This document shows positions 27,035-36,699 of a stretch of DNA of 64,000 nucleotides, piece after piece. The notes beneath the pieces were generated by a model. The model searched no databases. It saw nothing but the letters and a program-made list of their open reading frames with translations, and was not told the origin of the DNA. The stretch's first letter is position 1. Every line of letters starts with the position of its first letter. The position numbers were made by a program, and so were the translations under genes. The DNA comes from Chloroherpetonaceae bacterium (GTDB taxonomy: Bacteria; Bacteroidota; Chlorobiia; Chlorobiales; Thermochlorobacteraceae): NCBI GenBank assembly GCA_025056565.1, contig JANWWA010000001.1:1-64000 (forward strand). Direction: 5' to 3'.

Positions 27035-27048
27035 GATTCCGAGCACTT

Positions 27049-27954
27049 CTACAATACCCACTTATTTGTCCAATACCAGATATTTTCTGGTGCTTGCTTG
27101 ATTTGCTGAGTATGACAAAGCCAGTTTTGCAGGTTCTCCCAGTATTCCTTAGCCAGCATAAAATCAAATGTAAAGCAAGGGACTGTTGCATTGTAAATTG
27201 CGTTACTTAGAGAATCGTCAGGCACTGTATTGGTTCTCTTGAAATAAATTAGCTTACTTTCGTCTGGATGCTGATGAATGAAGTCAATACTTTTGCGCAA
27301 TACCTTGAGCAATCCTTTTATTTCTTTGCTACGCTCCTCAAGATTGCGTTGTGACGTTATCAAAATTAGCTGGCAGAAATCAGGTACACCCCAGTCTTTG
27401 AGCGCAAAAAAATCAGCATCTAAACCACGATTGCGCGCTTCAATAATCTCAAAATTGTAGAAAATGAGTGTTGCAACATCGGCTTTGTCTTGAGCTAAAG
27501 CATCGGTATGGTAGAAGCTGTTGTTAACGGGCGTTAAAGGTGCATCTTTTTCTCCGCCGTCTGCTTCAATCATCGTACGAATAATCGCTAACCCTCCTGG
27601 GTCAGGCGCACCTGGATACTGCACGCGCTTACCTGCCATATCGCGTGGTCGCTCAATGCCTCTACCTTTTAGATACATTACGCCACCGTTAGTATGTAAA
27701 AATCGTGCAAAACCTATTACAGATTTTCCTTTCGCTGCATCAATTACTAAATGAATTGGCTCTGTAATAGCTACATCTAATTCACCTTTTTCAATTGCTT
27801 CCATTGCGTCTAAGTGAGACGCAGGTTCAATCAAATCCAGCAAGAGCCCTGCTTCTCTGAACCAGCCTTTTTCTTCAGCAATAAGAAATGGTGCGTGGTC
27901 AGGATTAAGAAACCACTCCAATCCTAATCGAATTGTGTTCATCGCTGTTTGCAT
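27049..27954 (-). CDS. NMT1/THI5-like protein without a signal peptide
   Basis: The 301-residue protein matches the NMT1/THI5 fold: HAPFLIAEEKGWFREAGLLLDLIEP, VMYLKGRGIERPRDMAGKRV and FHQHPDES-like stretches follow the order seen in periplasmic pyrimidine-binding proteins and in yeast THI5. It has no signal peptide or lipobox, so it should be cytoplasmic. Yeast THI5 makes the thiamine pyrimidine from its own His and PLP, but its Cys cluster (CCCFC) is absent here. It could be a cytosolic ligand-binding protein or a divergent enzyme. An alternative ATG lies four codons in. The csm operon promoter lies in the 80 bp after it. Confidence 0.65.
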   Translation of the reverse strand: MQTAMNTIRLGLEWFLNPDHAPFLIAEEKGWFREAGLLLDLIEPASHLDAMEAIEKGELDVAITEPIHLVIDAAKGKSVIGFARFLHTNGGVMYLKGRGIERPRDMAGKRVQYPGAPDPGGLAIIRTMIEADGGEKDAPLTPVNNSFYHTDALAQDKADVATLIFYNFEIIEARNRGLDADFFALKDWGVPDFCQLILITSQRNLEERSKEIKGLLKVLRKSIDFIHQHPDESKLIYFKRTNTVPDDSLSNAIYNATVPCFTFDFMLAKEYWENLQNWLCHTQQIKQAPENIWYWTNKWVL

Positions 27955-28135
27955 TCGGTTTGCATGTAATTACACGAAGAAAAATTCGGTTACGCTCATT
28001 TTTTTTTGAGATAGCTCTATCGACATGTTTGATTGAGATACATGCAATAGCCCATTAATATGTTTTACACTTCAAAACATTATGCAGTCCCCTTGCACAA
28101 GACAAGGTAATTCAGGACTCAAGTCTCACGGTAAC

Positions 28136-29071
28136 TCACGGTAATGTATGCCCGAACAACACACTCAGTACTGCCATTCGCACCGCTACACCATTCGTCA
28201 CCTGCTTCAAAATCAGGCTCTCTGACTTGCCAGCTGTATCGTCTCGGTCTGTTACCACACTAGACAGCTCTATTTCGCGATTGACAGGTCCAGGGTGCAA
28301 GACAAAGACTTTGTGAGTTACTTTTGCCAGCGCCTCATCGGTCAAAGCAAAGAAAGTGTTATACTCACGCAGCGTTGGCACAAAGCCCGCAGCTTCCCGT
28401 TCCAATTGCAAGCGCAGCACAATTACTGCATCACAGGCTTGCAGTGCTTCTTGAAGGCGTGTAAAGACCTGAACGCCAAAGTGCTCAATGCCGACTGGAA
28501 GTAGTGTAGGCGGCGCGCACACACTTACGCGCGCTCCCATTTTTTGCAGCCCGAAAATATTTGAGCGTGCTACGCGGCTATGCAAAATGTCCCCCAAAAT
28601 CAATACTCTTAGTCCTGACAATTGTCCAAATGTTTCTTGCAAGGTGAACATATCCAACAAAGCCTGTGTAGGATGCTCGTGCATCCCATCGCCTGCGTTG
28701 ATGACAATTTTGCGCGTATGCTTTGCGACAATTTCAGCTGCACCCGACTCCCCGTGCCGAATTACAAATGCATCGACTTGCATTGCCTCAATGTTAGCAA
28801 TCGTGTCCAGCAAGGTTTCGCCTTTTTGCAGGCTACTGGTCGCAGCTGAGAAGTTTAAGGCACTCCCACTTAGACGCCGAACTGCTAACTCAAATGACGT
28901 GCGCGTGCGCGTAGAATTTTCAAAAAATGCAAGCACTACTGTCTTGCCTTGCAACACAGGCGGCAACGTGGTTGGCGATGCTATCCATTGCTGCTTAAAG
29001 TCTGCTGCACATTGCAAGATGCGTGCAATTTCTTCTGCTGATGTCCTATATAGCCCAAGCAAGTGCCGCAT
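28136..29071 (-). CDS. pyrB: Aspartate carbamoyltransferase catalytic subunit
   Basis: The 311-residue protein has FENSTRTRTSF (about 50-60), the carbamoyl-phosphate loop; HEHPTQALLDMFT; and VFVLHPGPVNREIE near the end. It joins carbamoyl phosphate and aspartate in pyrimidine synthesis. The length equals that of the E. coli catalytic chain, and no regulatory pyrI is nearby. It lies 29 bp after the peptide-binding lipoprotein gene on the same strand and may be co-transcribed, though the functions are unrelated. Confidence 0.95.
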   Translation of the reverse strand: MRHLLGLYRTSAEEIARILQCAADFKQQWIASPTTLPPVLQGKTVVLAFFENSTRTRTSFELAVRRLSGSALNFSAATSSLQKGETLLDTIANIEAMQVDAFVIRHGESGAAEIVAKHTRKIVINAGDGMHEHPTQALLDMFTLQETFGQLSGLRVLILGDILHSRVARSNIFGLQKMGARVSVCAPPTLLPVGIEHFGVQVFTRLQEALQACDAVIVLRLQLEREAAGFVPTLREYNTFFALTDEALAKVTHKVFVLHPGPVNREIELSSVVTDRDDTAGKSESLILKQVTNGVAVRMAVLSVLFGHTLP

Positions 29072-29100
29072 CGCTACGCAAGAATTTTGCTGCCCCGCAG

Positions 29101-30834
29101 TTACTTTTTCTCAGCAAGGCTCTGTTCCATTTCCCATTCCCAGATTCTGTCGAAGGCTGCCACTGGTGTAATCACCGCTTTTTTTATGCGCTTGCTTACA
29201 CCAATCAGTGGTGAAGACCAAGACACAATTGTTTCGGGCTGCTCGTCGTAGATAATTTTCTGGTATTCTTTCCAAATCGGTGCAGTGTTCAAGATATTCA
29301 GCTCGGCTTTTGCTTGGTCAATGAGTTCATCGACACGTTTATTCTGGAAGCAAACAAAGTTGTAGGGGGTTCTTTCAAGGTCGGAGAGACGTGTCTCCGA
29401 TGGATCCACATCTGGTGGTGCTACAATAAAACCTGCAATCATCACGTCCAGCTCGCGCTTGCGCATTTTTTCGGTCATCACATTCGACTCAATCGTCTCA
29501 ATCTGGCAATCAATGCCAATTTCTTTTAGATTCTTCTGAATTAAGACAGATAAGAACTCACGCCCCTTATTGCCTTTGTTGATAAAAAGCTTGAAGCTGA
29601 ATTTTCGTCCTTCTTTTTCAAGAATACCATCGCTGCCTTTCTTCCAGCCTTCTTCTGCTAGCAAGGCTTTGGCCTTTTCAGGGTCGTAAGGATAAGGCTT
29701 TAGCTCAGGGTTTTGCGCCCATTTACACACTGGCACGACATCTGAAAAGCCTAACATACCATAGCCTCTTAGGAAACCATCAACATACTCTTGCCGATTA
29801 ATTGCATATGTGAGTGCCTGACGCACTTTCTTTGAACCAAAAAGAGGATGCGGCGCGATTTTTTTGCTCTGGTTATAAAGATTTTGGTCAATATTCATCC
29901 AGCCGACATAAAGGTAAGTTATCATTCCGCGCTGGTGAATCTCCACATTCGGATTTTCCTTTTGCATTTTTTCAGCTTCTTCAGGTGGCACACCCTGCAC
30001 CATATCAGCTTCACCTGTGCGCAGCATTGCAAGGCGGGTCGTATTTTCCTGCACCACACGGTTGATGATGCGCTCAATCTTCGGTGGCGCTGGCAAGTTG
30101 CAAGTTGGATTTGCCACCAGCACACACTCTGAGTTTGGCACCCATTTCTCTACCTTGTATGGCCCGCAGCCAATCAATTTTTGTGGGTCTCTGTTGAACT
30201 CACTTTTGCGAAAGTCCTCACGCTTTACATCCTTCCAAATGTGCTCTGCAATGAAGGGCAAGTTGGTGTATTTGCACATTAGGTCGACCGCCATTGGCTT
30301 GCGGAAGCGCACAATAAGCGTTGAGTCATTTGGAATCTCAACCGCTTTGTTTAAGTCAACGCGGCCATCTTTTTCCTGCAAGAAATTTTCCGTGATAAAA
30401 TTCTGGCGCACTGATGCAATAACAGGGTCAGCGTAAAGCTCATAGCTAAACTTCCAGTCTTGTGCGGTTACGGGCTTTCCGTCCGTCCACTTCACATCGC
30501 GGCGCAGCGTAAAGACAATTTCACGATTGCCATTGCGCACTTCCCAGCGAGTTGCAAAAAGTGGTCTATAGACAATCAAGCCCATAGTCGTATCAAATTC
30601 TTCCTGCATCAATCGTGGGTAAATCATTTTGCAGAACTCATCAGAGTTGCTCTCACTCTGCAAGATGGGGTTTAGCGTGAGGTCCGCAATGTAAGCATGC
30701 ACCAGTGTGTTCGGTGGCGCAGCAAATTTGGTTGTCTCGGTTCCCTTTTTTGCTTCAGTGGGCCGAACATCTTTCTTGCCACAGGCTACGAGCCCAACCA
30801 TCAGCGGTAGTAAAAGCCAGTGGTAAAGTTTCAT
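29101..30834 (-). CDS. Peptide/oligopeptide-binding lipoprotein (SBP family 5)
   Basis: The 577-residue protein begins with a lipoprotein signal (LMVGLVACGKK). The body has family-5 solute-binding features: WTDGKPVTAQDWKFSYELY, LIGCGPYKVEKW, FGSKKVRQALTYAINRQEYV and YPYDPEKAKALLAEEGW. Such proteins deliver peptides or similar solutes to Dpp/Opp-type ABC transporters. No permease or ATPase gene is adjacent, so the transporter partner is elsewhere or shared. Confidence 0.88.
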   Translation of the reverse strand: MKLYHWLLLPLMVGLVACGKKDVRPTEAKKGTETTKFAAPPNTLVHAYIADLTLNPILQSESNSDEFCKMIYPRLMQEEFDTTMGLIVYRPLFATRWEVRNGNREIVFTLRRDVKWTDGKPVTAQDWKFSYELYADPVIASVRQNFITENFLQEKDGRVDLNKAVEIPNDSTLIVRFRKPMAVDLMCKYTNLPFIAEHIWKDVKREDFRKSEFNRDPQKLIGCGPYKVEKWVPNSECVLVANPTCNLPAPPKIERIINRVVQENTTRLAMLRTGEADMVQGVPPEEAEKMQKENPNVEIHQRGMITYLYVGWMNIDQNLYNQSKKIAPHPLFGSKKVRQALTYAINRQEYVDGFLRGYGMLGFSDVVPVCKWAQNPELKPYPYDPEKAKALLAEEGWKKGSDGILEKEGRKFSFKLFINKGNKGREFLSVLIQKNLKEIGIDCQIETIESNVMTEKMRKRELDVMIAGFIVAPPDVDPSETRLSDLERTPYNFVCFQNKRVDELIDQAKAELNILNTAPIWKEYQKIIYDEQPETIVSWSSPLIGVSKRIKKAVITPVAAFDRIWEWEMEQSLAEKK

Positions 30835-31082
30835 TGTTTTTGTGAGTTAGTGATTAGTGAGTACTTGCAAGTTCGGCATCAGGCGTGCTTTTCCCGATTT
30901 AGCAGAAGAAAGGCTTAGCGGCATAAAATCTGGGTGAGCCTGAAATTGCAAGTTAATGAACTGTTTGTTCAATATGCGTGCTTTTGAAATCTGCAACTTC
31001 AAAACTTGGTGTTTTGCTGTTGATAGAGTGAAATGTAGCTTTTGCCCTTGAAATTTACGCTTTTTTGCGCAAAGTTTTGGCT

Positions 31083-31538
31083 ATGCTTATTTGGGTGTTA
31101 AAGCCTTTTTCGGCGCTTAGTCTTTCAGAGCTTTACGCTGCCCTCAAAGCGCGCCAGCAGGTGTTTGTCGTCGAGCAGCATTGCGCGTATTTGGACCTTG
31201 ACGACTGCGACCAGATGTCGCATCACCTTTTTGGCTTTGATGAAGCGCACCAGCTTGCAGCTTACTGTCGCCTTGTGCCACCCTGCATTAAGTTCACGGA
31301 GCCGTCGATTGGACGCGTGCTGACACTGCCATCGGTGCGTGGCAAAGGTTACGGCAAAGCCTTGATGCACACAGCGATTTCCCACATTCAACAACTTTAC
31401 CCTCGTCAACCTATTCGCATTGGTGCCCAGCTTTACTTAGAGCGATTCTATAACACCTTTGGCTTCGTGCGCGCTTCACTACCATATGACGAAGACGGCA
31501 TTGCACACATTGAAATGCTACGCGCTGCTGATGCGTAA
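31083..31538 (+). CDS. GNAT acetyltransferase, ElaA-like
   Basis: The 151-residue protein starts at the ATG at 31083. An upstream TTG frame lacks support. It follows the ElaA layout: ELYAALKARQQVFVVEQHCAYLDLDDCDQMSHHL, then the acetyl-CoA loop IGRVLTLPSVRGKGYGKALM, and AQLYLERFYNTFGFV near the end. These enzymes transfer acetyl groups from acetyl-CoA to small molecules or proteins; the target is unknown. It lies alone between minus-strand genes and the amylase-like gene. Confidence 0.88.
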   Translation: MLIWVLKPFSALSLSELYAALKARQQVFVVEQHCAYLDLDDCDQMSHHLFGFDEAHQLAAYCRLVPPCIKFTEPSIGRVLTLPSVRGKGYGKALMHTAISHIQQLYPRQPIRIGAQLYLERFYNTFGFVRASLPYDEDGIAHIEMLRAADA

Positions 31539-31635
31539 TGCGTCGCCATTAGCAACTTAGGTGCGCTAGACTGTTTGAGCCTTGCCGTGCAAGTCGTAGA
31601 TTACGGCAGTGTCTATCAATCAAACTTATGCTCTT

Positions 31636-34600
31636 ATGGTAATGCAGTACACTGGGCTTTTTGCTCTGCTGTTCTTCTCTTTCTTTGCTCAAGCCTTTGG
31701 GCAAGATTCAGTCAGCATTCTGTTTCGCTATCAATCGCTGAGCAATCCTTCACCAAGCCGTGTGCACTTCCCCGGGCAGTTCAACAACTGGGGTCCTAAC
31801 ACCAACGGCAACATTGCAGCGGGCACCCCTTCGCAGGCTAATTTCAATTCAGCAACTGGCCTCTGGGAAAGGGTTATTCGCTTGCCACTTGGCACCTACG
31901 AATACAAAATCAATGAAAACGGCCTCGTTACGGGCTGGCGCACCGACCCATTAAACCGCCGATATAATCCGCAGGATAACGATAACTCTATTTTGACTGT
32001 TGAACCGCTGACACTTTTTCAAGTTGCGGTGTTTCCATATACCAGCGGCTCTAAGCCCTTCAATCAGCCTTTTGTGGTGCGCACAGCACGGCCTGTGCTC
32101 ACCGCAGGCATTTTCCTTGCACCGAATGTTTCACTCTCATCGCTTTCAGCCAGTCTTGATGGCGTTAGCATTCCTAATGCACTCTCATTTTACAATCCCG
32201 CAACTGGCATTTTCTCCTATCAGCCCCCGAGCAATCTGACTGATGGCGTGCGCACATTTCGCATCTCTGCCACCAGCTCTACAGGGCTGACCCGCACCGA
32301 CTCCATACAATTTGAAGTGCGTGCTCGAACCATTCAGATTGAAACCCCGAGCTTTACCACGCGCAAAGATTCTTTTAACATCGGTGGCTTTGTGAACGAT
32401 AGCCGAATTACGGCGGTGCAGATTCGAGTCGGCAATGCACTGCCTGTCGTTCAATCCGTTGTAAATGGCAGTTTTGACCGCTTTGTGCCACTGCAAAACG
32501 GTCGCAATGTGATTGTGGTCAGTGCCACAATTGATAACCAAACCGTCTCAGATAGCGTCATCATTACGAAGTTTGTGCCACAAGCCCCAGTTGCACGTGT
32601 GAGCATTACCGCATCTGGCAACGCCATTACGCTTTCGGCAGCGGAAAGCACTGACCCGCAAGGTCAGCCCCTTACCTTCATCTGGCGTGACCTTGAAGGT
32701 GTGCCGCTTGGCTTAACTGGTCGGACTGGCACAACGGTCAGTATTCCGAAGCCGTCTCGCGCTGGCGATTATCCCTTCCAACTTATTGCGCGCGACCCTG
32801 ATGGCAATGCCGATACCGTGCGCCAGTATTTTACCGTTCGCCCGAATGGCGAAGTGCTCAACACCCGCTATGAAACCTCACCAGATTGGGTGCGGCAAAT
32901 GCGGCTTTATCTTCTTTTCCCCAAAGCTGCCTCAAACCAGAACACCAACATTCTGCGCGACCTTATTCAGCGCGGTAGAGACCCCGGCGGCTTGCAATAC
33001 ATTCGCGATATGGGCTTCAATGTGATTTGGATGATGCCCGTAATGAAAACCGACAACGACCGCATCGACAATAACATTGGTATCGGCTACAACATTGTGG
33101 ATTTTTACTCCGTCGTCTCTACCTACGGTACGCTGCAAGACTTCAAGGATTTTGTTACCGAAGCGCATCGCTTGGGCTTAAAGGTCATTTTGGACGTGAC
33201 GCCCAACCATACAGGGCGCAATCACCCTTGGGCGCAGAGTGCTCGCACCTTAGGTCGCCGCTCGCCTTACTTTACTTGGTATCAACGCCAGATTCCCACT
33301 TCTGGGCCTGGCACGAACACCAATGGATTGGGCTGGGGCATTGATGCCGCTGGCTTTGTCTACTACGGTGGCTTTAGCCAAGCACTGCTCAACTTCGAGT
33401 GGAGCGACCTTGACGCCCGACACGCAATGCTTGACGTCTACAAATACTGGCTCAAAGAATTCGACCTCGATGGCTTTCGTTTTGATGTCTACTGGGGGCC
33501 CCATCGCCGCTATGGCAAAGCCAACTTCGATGAATTCTTGCGCAGTGAACTTAAGCGTATCAAAGGGGATATTTACTTGCTTGCAGAGTCAGATGGCACA
33601 GGGCCTGGCTCTGAGACTATCTTTGCTGACCACATCTCTGGCGGTCTGCGCGGTGGCGCTGATGCGGGCTATGACTGGAAACTCTACGGCGGAGCTATCC
33701 GCAACTTCGATTTCTCCGCTCCTTCTATCAATGCGCTTCACAACGAACTTTTCAACAATGGTTTTTATCCCGGCACAAATTCTTACTACCTTCGATTCCT
33801 CGAAAACAAAGATGAAGACCGCATTGCGTTTCTTTACCGCACGGCTGATACCCTTACGGCATACCGCCGCACCATGCCGATGGCCAGCGTGATTTTCACG
33901 GCGCCCGGTCACCCGCTGCTTTACACTGGACAAGAAGTTGGCGCAGGCTTTCCTACCACAGCCACTAATCTTGGCGAACCCGACCTTAATGTGCGTCGTC
34001 GTGGCATAGTGAACTGGAATCACTTTGGTCGGGCGCTCCTGATGCCACATTACCAGCGCCTTGCACATATCCGCGCGCAGTTTCCTGCTTTCTGGACGCA
34101 AACGCTGGTTCGCCTGAACACCGCAAACAATTTCGTCTATGCCTTCACGCGCCCCTTTGAAAACCAAAATGGCATCACGGTTGTCAATTTTTCCAATCAA
34201 CTGCAAACTGTTACGCTGGACTTGCGCACGCCTAACGCTGTGCTTTTCACAGGCGGCATACAAGACGGTGCAACTTATTTCCTCAATAACCTTTATAGTG
34301 ACACTCGCCGACAAGTTCGCGGCTCTGAGCTCAGTGCAGTTTCTGTCAGTCTGCCACCATTTGGCACAGCTATTTTCACACTCTCCACTACGCCTGATGC
34401 GGTCGTGATTCAAAATCCACTATCACTGCCAAAGAGTGAAGCGACCGTTCCTAAAACCTTCGCACTGGAACAAAATTATCCGAATCCGTTTAATCCAACG
34501 ACCACCATTCGCTATCAATTGCCCGTTGCCAGTGATGTGAGCCTCAAAGTCTATGATGTGCTGGGCAGGGAAATTGCTACCTTAGTGCGTGCCCGTCAGG

Positions 34601-34719
34601 CTGCCGGCGCTTATCAAGTGCAGTGGTCTGCCGATGCAGGTCTTAGCAGCGGTGTGTATTTTTATCGCTTGCAAGCTGGAAACTTTGTTCAAACAAGGAA
34701 AATGATGCTGATTAAGTAA
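31636..34719 (+). CDS. Secreted GH13 alpha-amylase-family protein with T9SS sorting domain
   Basis: The protein has 1027 residues from the ATG at 31636 (a GTG at 31609 and an ATG at 31642 are also in frame). The signal ends near AFGQ. An N-terminal CBM48-like domain (FPGQFNNWGP... YEYKINENG) is followed by Ig/PKD-like regions. The catalytic barrel has DVTPNHTG, GFRFDVYW (nucleophile D617), LLAESDG (acid E651) and ENKDEDR (about D726). The last about 85 residues are a T9SS sorting domain beginning QNYPNPFNPTT. It should break down starch or glycogen-like glucans outside the cell. Its stop overlaps the next ATG by 1 bp. Confidence 0.85.
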   Translation: MVMQYTGLFALLFFSFFAQAFGQDSVSILFRYQSLSNPSPSRVHFPGQFNNWGPNTNGNIAAGTPSQANFNSATGLWERVIRLPLGTYEYKINENGLVTGWRTDPLNRRYNPQDNDNSILTVEPLTLFQVAVFPYTSGSKPFNQPFVVRTARPVLTAGIFLAPNVSLSSLSASLDGVSIPNALSFYNPATGIFSYQPPSNLTDGVRTFRISATSSTGLTRTDSIQFEVRARTIQIETPSFTTRKDSFNIGGFVNDSRITAVQIRVGNALPVVQSVVNGSFDRFVPLQNGRNVIVVSATIDNQTVSDSVIITKFVPQAPVARVSITASGNAITLSAAESTDPQGQPLTFIWRDLEGVPLGLTGRTGTTVSIPKPSRAGDYPFQLIARDPDGNADTVRQYFTVRPNGEVLNTRYETSPDWVRQMRLYLLFPKAASNQNTNILRDLIQRGRDPGGLQYIRDMGFNVIWMMPVMKTDNDRIDNNIGIGYNIVDFYSVVSTYGTLQDFKDFVTEAHRLGLKVILDVTPNHTGRNHPWAQSARTLGRRSPYFTWYQRQIPTSGPGTNTNGLGWGIDAAGFVYYGGFSQALLNFEWSDLDARHAMLDVYKYWLKEFDLDGFRFDVYWGPHRRYGKANFDEFLRSELKRIKGDIYLLAESDGTGPGSETIFADHISGGLRGGADAGYDWKLYGGAIRNFDFSAPSINALHNELFNNGFYPGTNSYYLRFLENKDEDRIAFLYRTADTLTAYRRTMPMASVIFTAPGHPLLYTGQEVGAGFPTTATNLGEPDLNVRRRGIVNWNHFGRALLMPHYQRLAHIRAQFPAFWTQTLVRLNTANNFVYAFTRPFENQNGITVVNFSNQLQTVTLDLRTPNAVLFTGGIQDGATYFLNNLYSDTRRQVRGSELSAVSVSLPPFGTAIFTLSTTPDAVVIQNPLSLPKSEATVPKTFALEQNYPNPFNPTTTIRYQLPVASDVSLKVYDVLGREIATLVRARQAAGAYQVQWSADAGLSSGVYFYRLQAGNFVQTRKMMLIK

Positions 34720-35900
34720 TGTCGGCAGAACTTTGTCCTATTCACCGTGTGCCACTGGTGCTTTCGTATCGGGGTGTGAAAACTGTGCCTGACCTTCATG
34801 CTCGCCTTGAAGGGTTGCCGATGCTTTACTGCCCAATGTGTGCTGCAGAGGGCAAAGATACCGCACGTGAGTTTGAGAGCGCTCGCACCAATGCTTTTGT
34901 AGCCGGCTTGCGCCGATTGCTCGAGAAGACCGACTTTTCACCCCACTTTCACAAGCCTGAAATGACCTTCAATTTCAATCCCCACAAAGCGCGTCTGGAG
35001 CAAAGCGGCTTAGGTGAACGGAAAAGCTCACCGAGCTCTTTTCAAACGCTTGATGAAGACATTGCCAAGCGCTTAGACCTGTTTGTGCCACACAAGCCAC
35101 TTTATTCGCTCGACCGCTTGATTTTAGACGACGCCACGCGCAAGGCTTTGCACGAGGTGCTTGCACTTATTGAGCAGCAGTATCTTATCTACGAGACATG
35201 GAACTTGCAATCGATTGACCGTTCTGGGCGCAAGGTTGCACTTAATTTCTACGGACTGCCCGGCACAGGCAAAACGCTTGCCGCCGAAGCCCTTGCTAAT
35301 TTTCTTGGCCGAGACATCTTGATGGTCAGCTATGCAGAGCTTGAATCAAAGTATGTAGGCGAGACACCTAAGAACATCAAAGCAGCGTTTGCCAAAGCCA
35401 GTCGCACGGGTGCGGTGCTCTTTTTTGATGAAGCCGATTCCATTTTAGGTAAGCGTCTGACTAATGTGCAGCAGTCAGCCGACCATAGCGTTAATCTCAC
35501 ACGTAGCACCACGCTCATTGAACTTGACCGCTTCAACGGCTTGGTGATTTTTGCCTCAAATCTTGTGAGCAACTACGACACGGCTTTCCTTCGCCGAATG
35601 ATTGCACACATTGAATTTCGCCTGCCTGAAAAACCGCAGCTTCGGGACATCTGGCGCGTGCATCTACCACCGCAGTTGCCTGTTGAACCAAATTTGGACT
35701 TCGATAAGCTCGCAGAAATTTCACTTGGCGCTTCAGGGGGCGAGGTTAAAAACGCTGTGCTCTTAGCTGCCGCAAAAGTTGCCACCCGTCCCAAGTCAGA
35801 GCAGGTTGTACGCTTTGCAGATTTTGCCGAAGCGATTACCTCAATTCTGGAACAAAAGCAACGGGTCTTGAATTCACATCAATCCCTTTTGCCACAATGA
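34719..35900 (+). CDS. AAA-family ATPase with N-terminal zinc-ribbon-like motif
   Basis: The 393-residue protein begins with CPIH (C6, H9) and YCPMC (C38, C41), a likely zinc site. The single AAA domain has Walker A GLPGTGKT (179-186), pore-loop-like KYVGET (211-216), Walker B VLFFDEAD (233-240) and FLRRM as a possible arginine finger. The best general match is the VPS4/katanin/proteasome-ATPase branch. Such proteins remodel or unfold other proteins. No protease or known partner is adjacent. It is coupled to the GH13 gene (TAATG) and overlaps hisB by 4 bp. Confidence 0.75.
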   Translation: MSAELCPIHRVPLVLSYRGVKTVPDLHARLEGLPMLYCPMCAAEGKDTAREFESARTNAFVAGLRRLLEKTDFSPHFHKPEMTFNFNPHKARLEQSGLGERKSSPSSFQTLDEDIAKRLDLFVPHKPLYSLDRLILDDATRKALHEVLALIEQQYLIYETWNLQSIDRSGRKVALNFYGLPGTGKTLAAEALANFLGRDILMVSYAELESKYVGETPKNIKAAFAKASRTGAVLFFDEADSILGKRLTNVQQSADHSVNLTRSTTLIELDRFNGLVIFASNLVSNYDTAFLRRMIAHIEFRLPEKPQLRDIWRVHLPPQLPVEPNLDFDKLAEISLGASGGEVKNAVLLAAAKVATRPKSEQVVRFADFAEAITSILEQKQRVLNSHQSLLPQ

Positions 35901-36589
35901 AACGCACTCATGCCGCTCGCTCTGCTTCGTCCGTAAACGGACACCATAGCCGCCCTTCTGCACTTGCCTCGCCGCCATCGCATCGCTCAGACCTTTCCAC
36001 TGAGCCGAAACGCTCTGCCACCTATGCCCGCAAGACCAAAGAGACGGATATTACCATTTCGCTCACGCTTGATGGCGAGGGACGCTATGATATTGACACG
36101 GGCATCAATTTCCTAAACCACATGCTGGAGCTTTTCGCCAAGCACTCACGCATTGACCTTGTGCTTCGCTGCAAAGGCGATGTGCACATTGATGACCACC
36201 ACACGGTAGAAGACGTAGCAATTGCACTTGGTCGTGCGCTTTCTCAAGCCTTAGGTGAAAAGGTCGGCATTGAGCGCTATGGTTACGCATACATTCCGAT
36301 GGACGAGACACTGGCGCGTGCAGTCATTGACCTAAGCGGGCGTGCTTACCTTGTCTTCAATGCCAAATTTGCACGTGCAAAAATCAGCGATATGGCGACT
36401 GAAATGGTTGAGCACTTTTTCCTCTCGCTCTCCGAGCATCTGAAAGCCAATGTGCATCTGGAAGTGCTTTACGGCAAAAACACTCACCACAAAATTGAAG
36501 CACTCTTCAAAGCCTTTGCCGTTGCGCTGCGGCAAGCCGTGCGCATTTCATCTCAGCAAATTGCCTCTACAAAAGGCACGCTCAGCTAA
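35897..36589 (+). CDS. hisB: Imidazoleglycerol-phosphate dehydratase
   Basis: The protein has 230 residues. Residues about 1-35 are a Ser/His-rich extension not usual for the family. The enzyme core begins [14 protein letters not shown], then [39 protein letters not shown] and [12 protein letters not shown], which carry the paired metal-binding histidines. It dehydrates imidazoleglycerol phosphate in histidine synthesis. It is the single-function form without the phosphatase half. The start overlaps the AAA ATPase stop by 4 bp (ATGA). Other his genes are absent nearby. Confidence 0.92.
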   Translation: MKRTHAARSASSVNGHHSRPSALASPPSHRSDLSTEPKRSATYARKTKETDITISLTLDGEGRYDIDTGINFLNHMLELFAKHSRIDLVLRCKGDVHIDDHHTVEDVAIALGRALSQALGEKVGIERYGYAYIPMDETLARAVIDLSGRAYLVFNAKFARAKISDMATEMVEHFFLSLSEHLKANVHLEVLYGKNTHHKIEALFKAFAVALRQAVRISSQQIASTKGTLS

Positions 36590-36621
36590 GCCCCAAACAA
36601 CTACAGCTTAGCCTCGCACTG

Positions 36622-36673
36622 TTGCAAGTGTCCAATGCTATGTTATATCTTTACTTGACTGACCAGTCGGTCA
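36622..36673 (+). promoter_or_regulatory. Promoter with TetR-type operator before the menA-like gene
   Basis: TTGCAA (36622-36627) and TATATC (36644-36649) are spaced by 16 bp. Right after lies TGACTGACCAGTCGGTCA (36656-36673), an imperfect 18-bp palindrome (14 of 18 positions match) of the kind bound by TetR/AcrR repressors. It would cover the transcription start. The regulator gene is not in the window. Confidence 0.5.
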
Positions 36674-36699
36674 TTACTCAACCTTAACCTTAACGCACT

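Noticed and set aside
28060-28080. Inverted repeat ATGTTTT/AAAACAT downstream of pyrB
   Set aside because: The stem is only seven A+T-rich base pairs with no T-run after it, so it is not called a terminator or operator.
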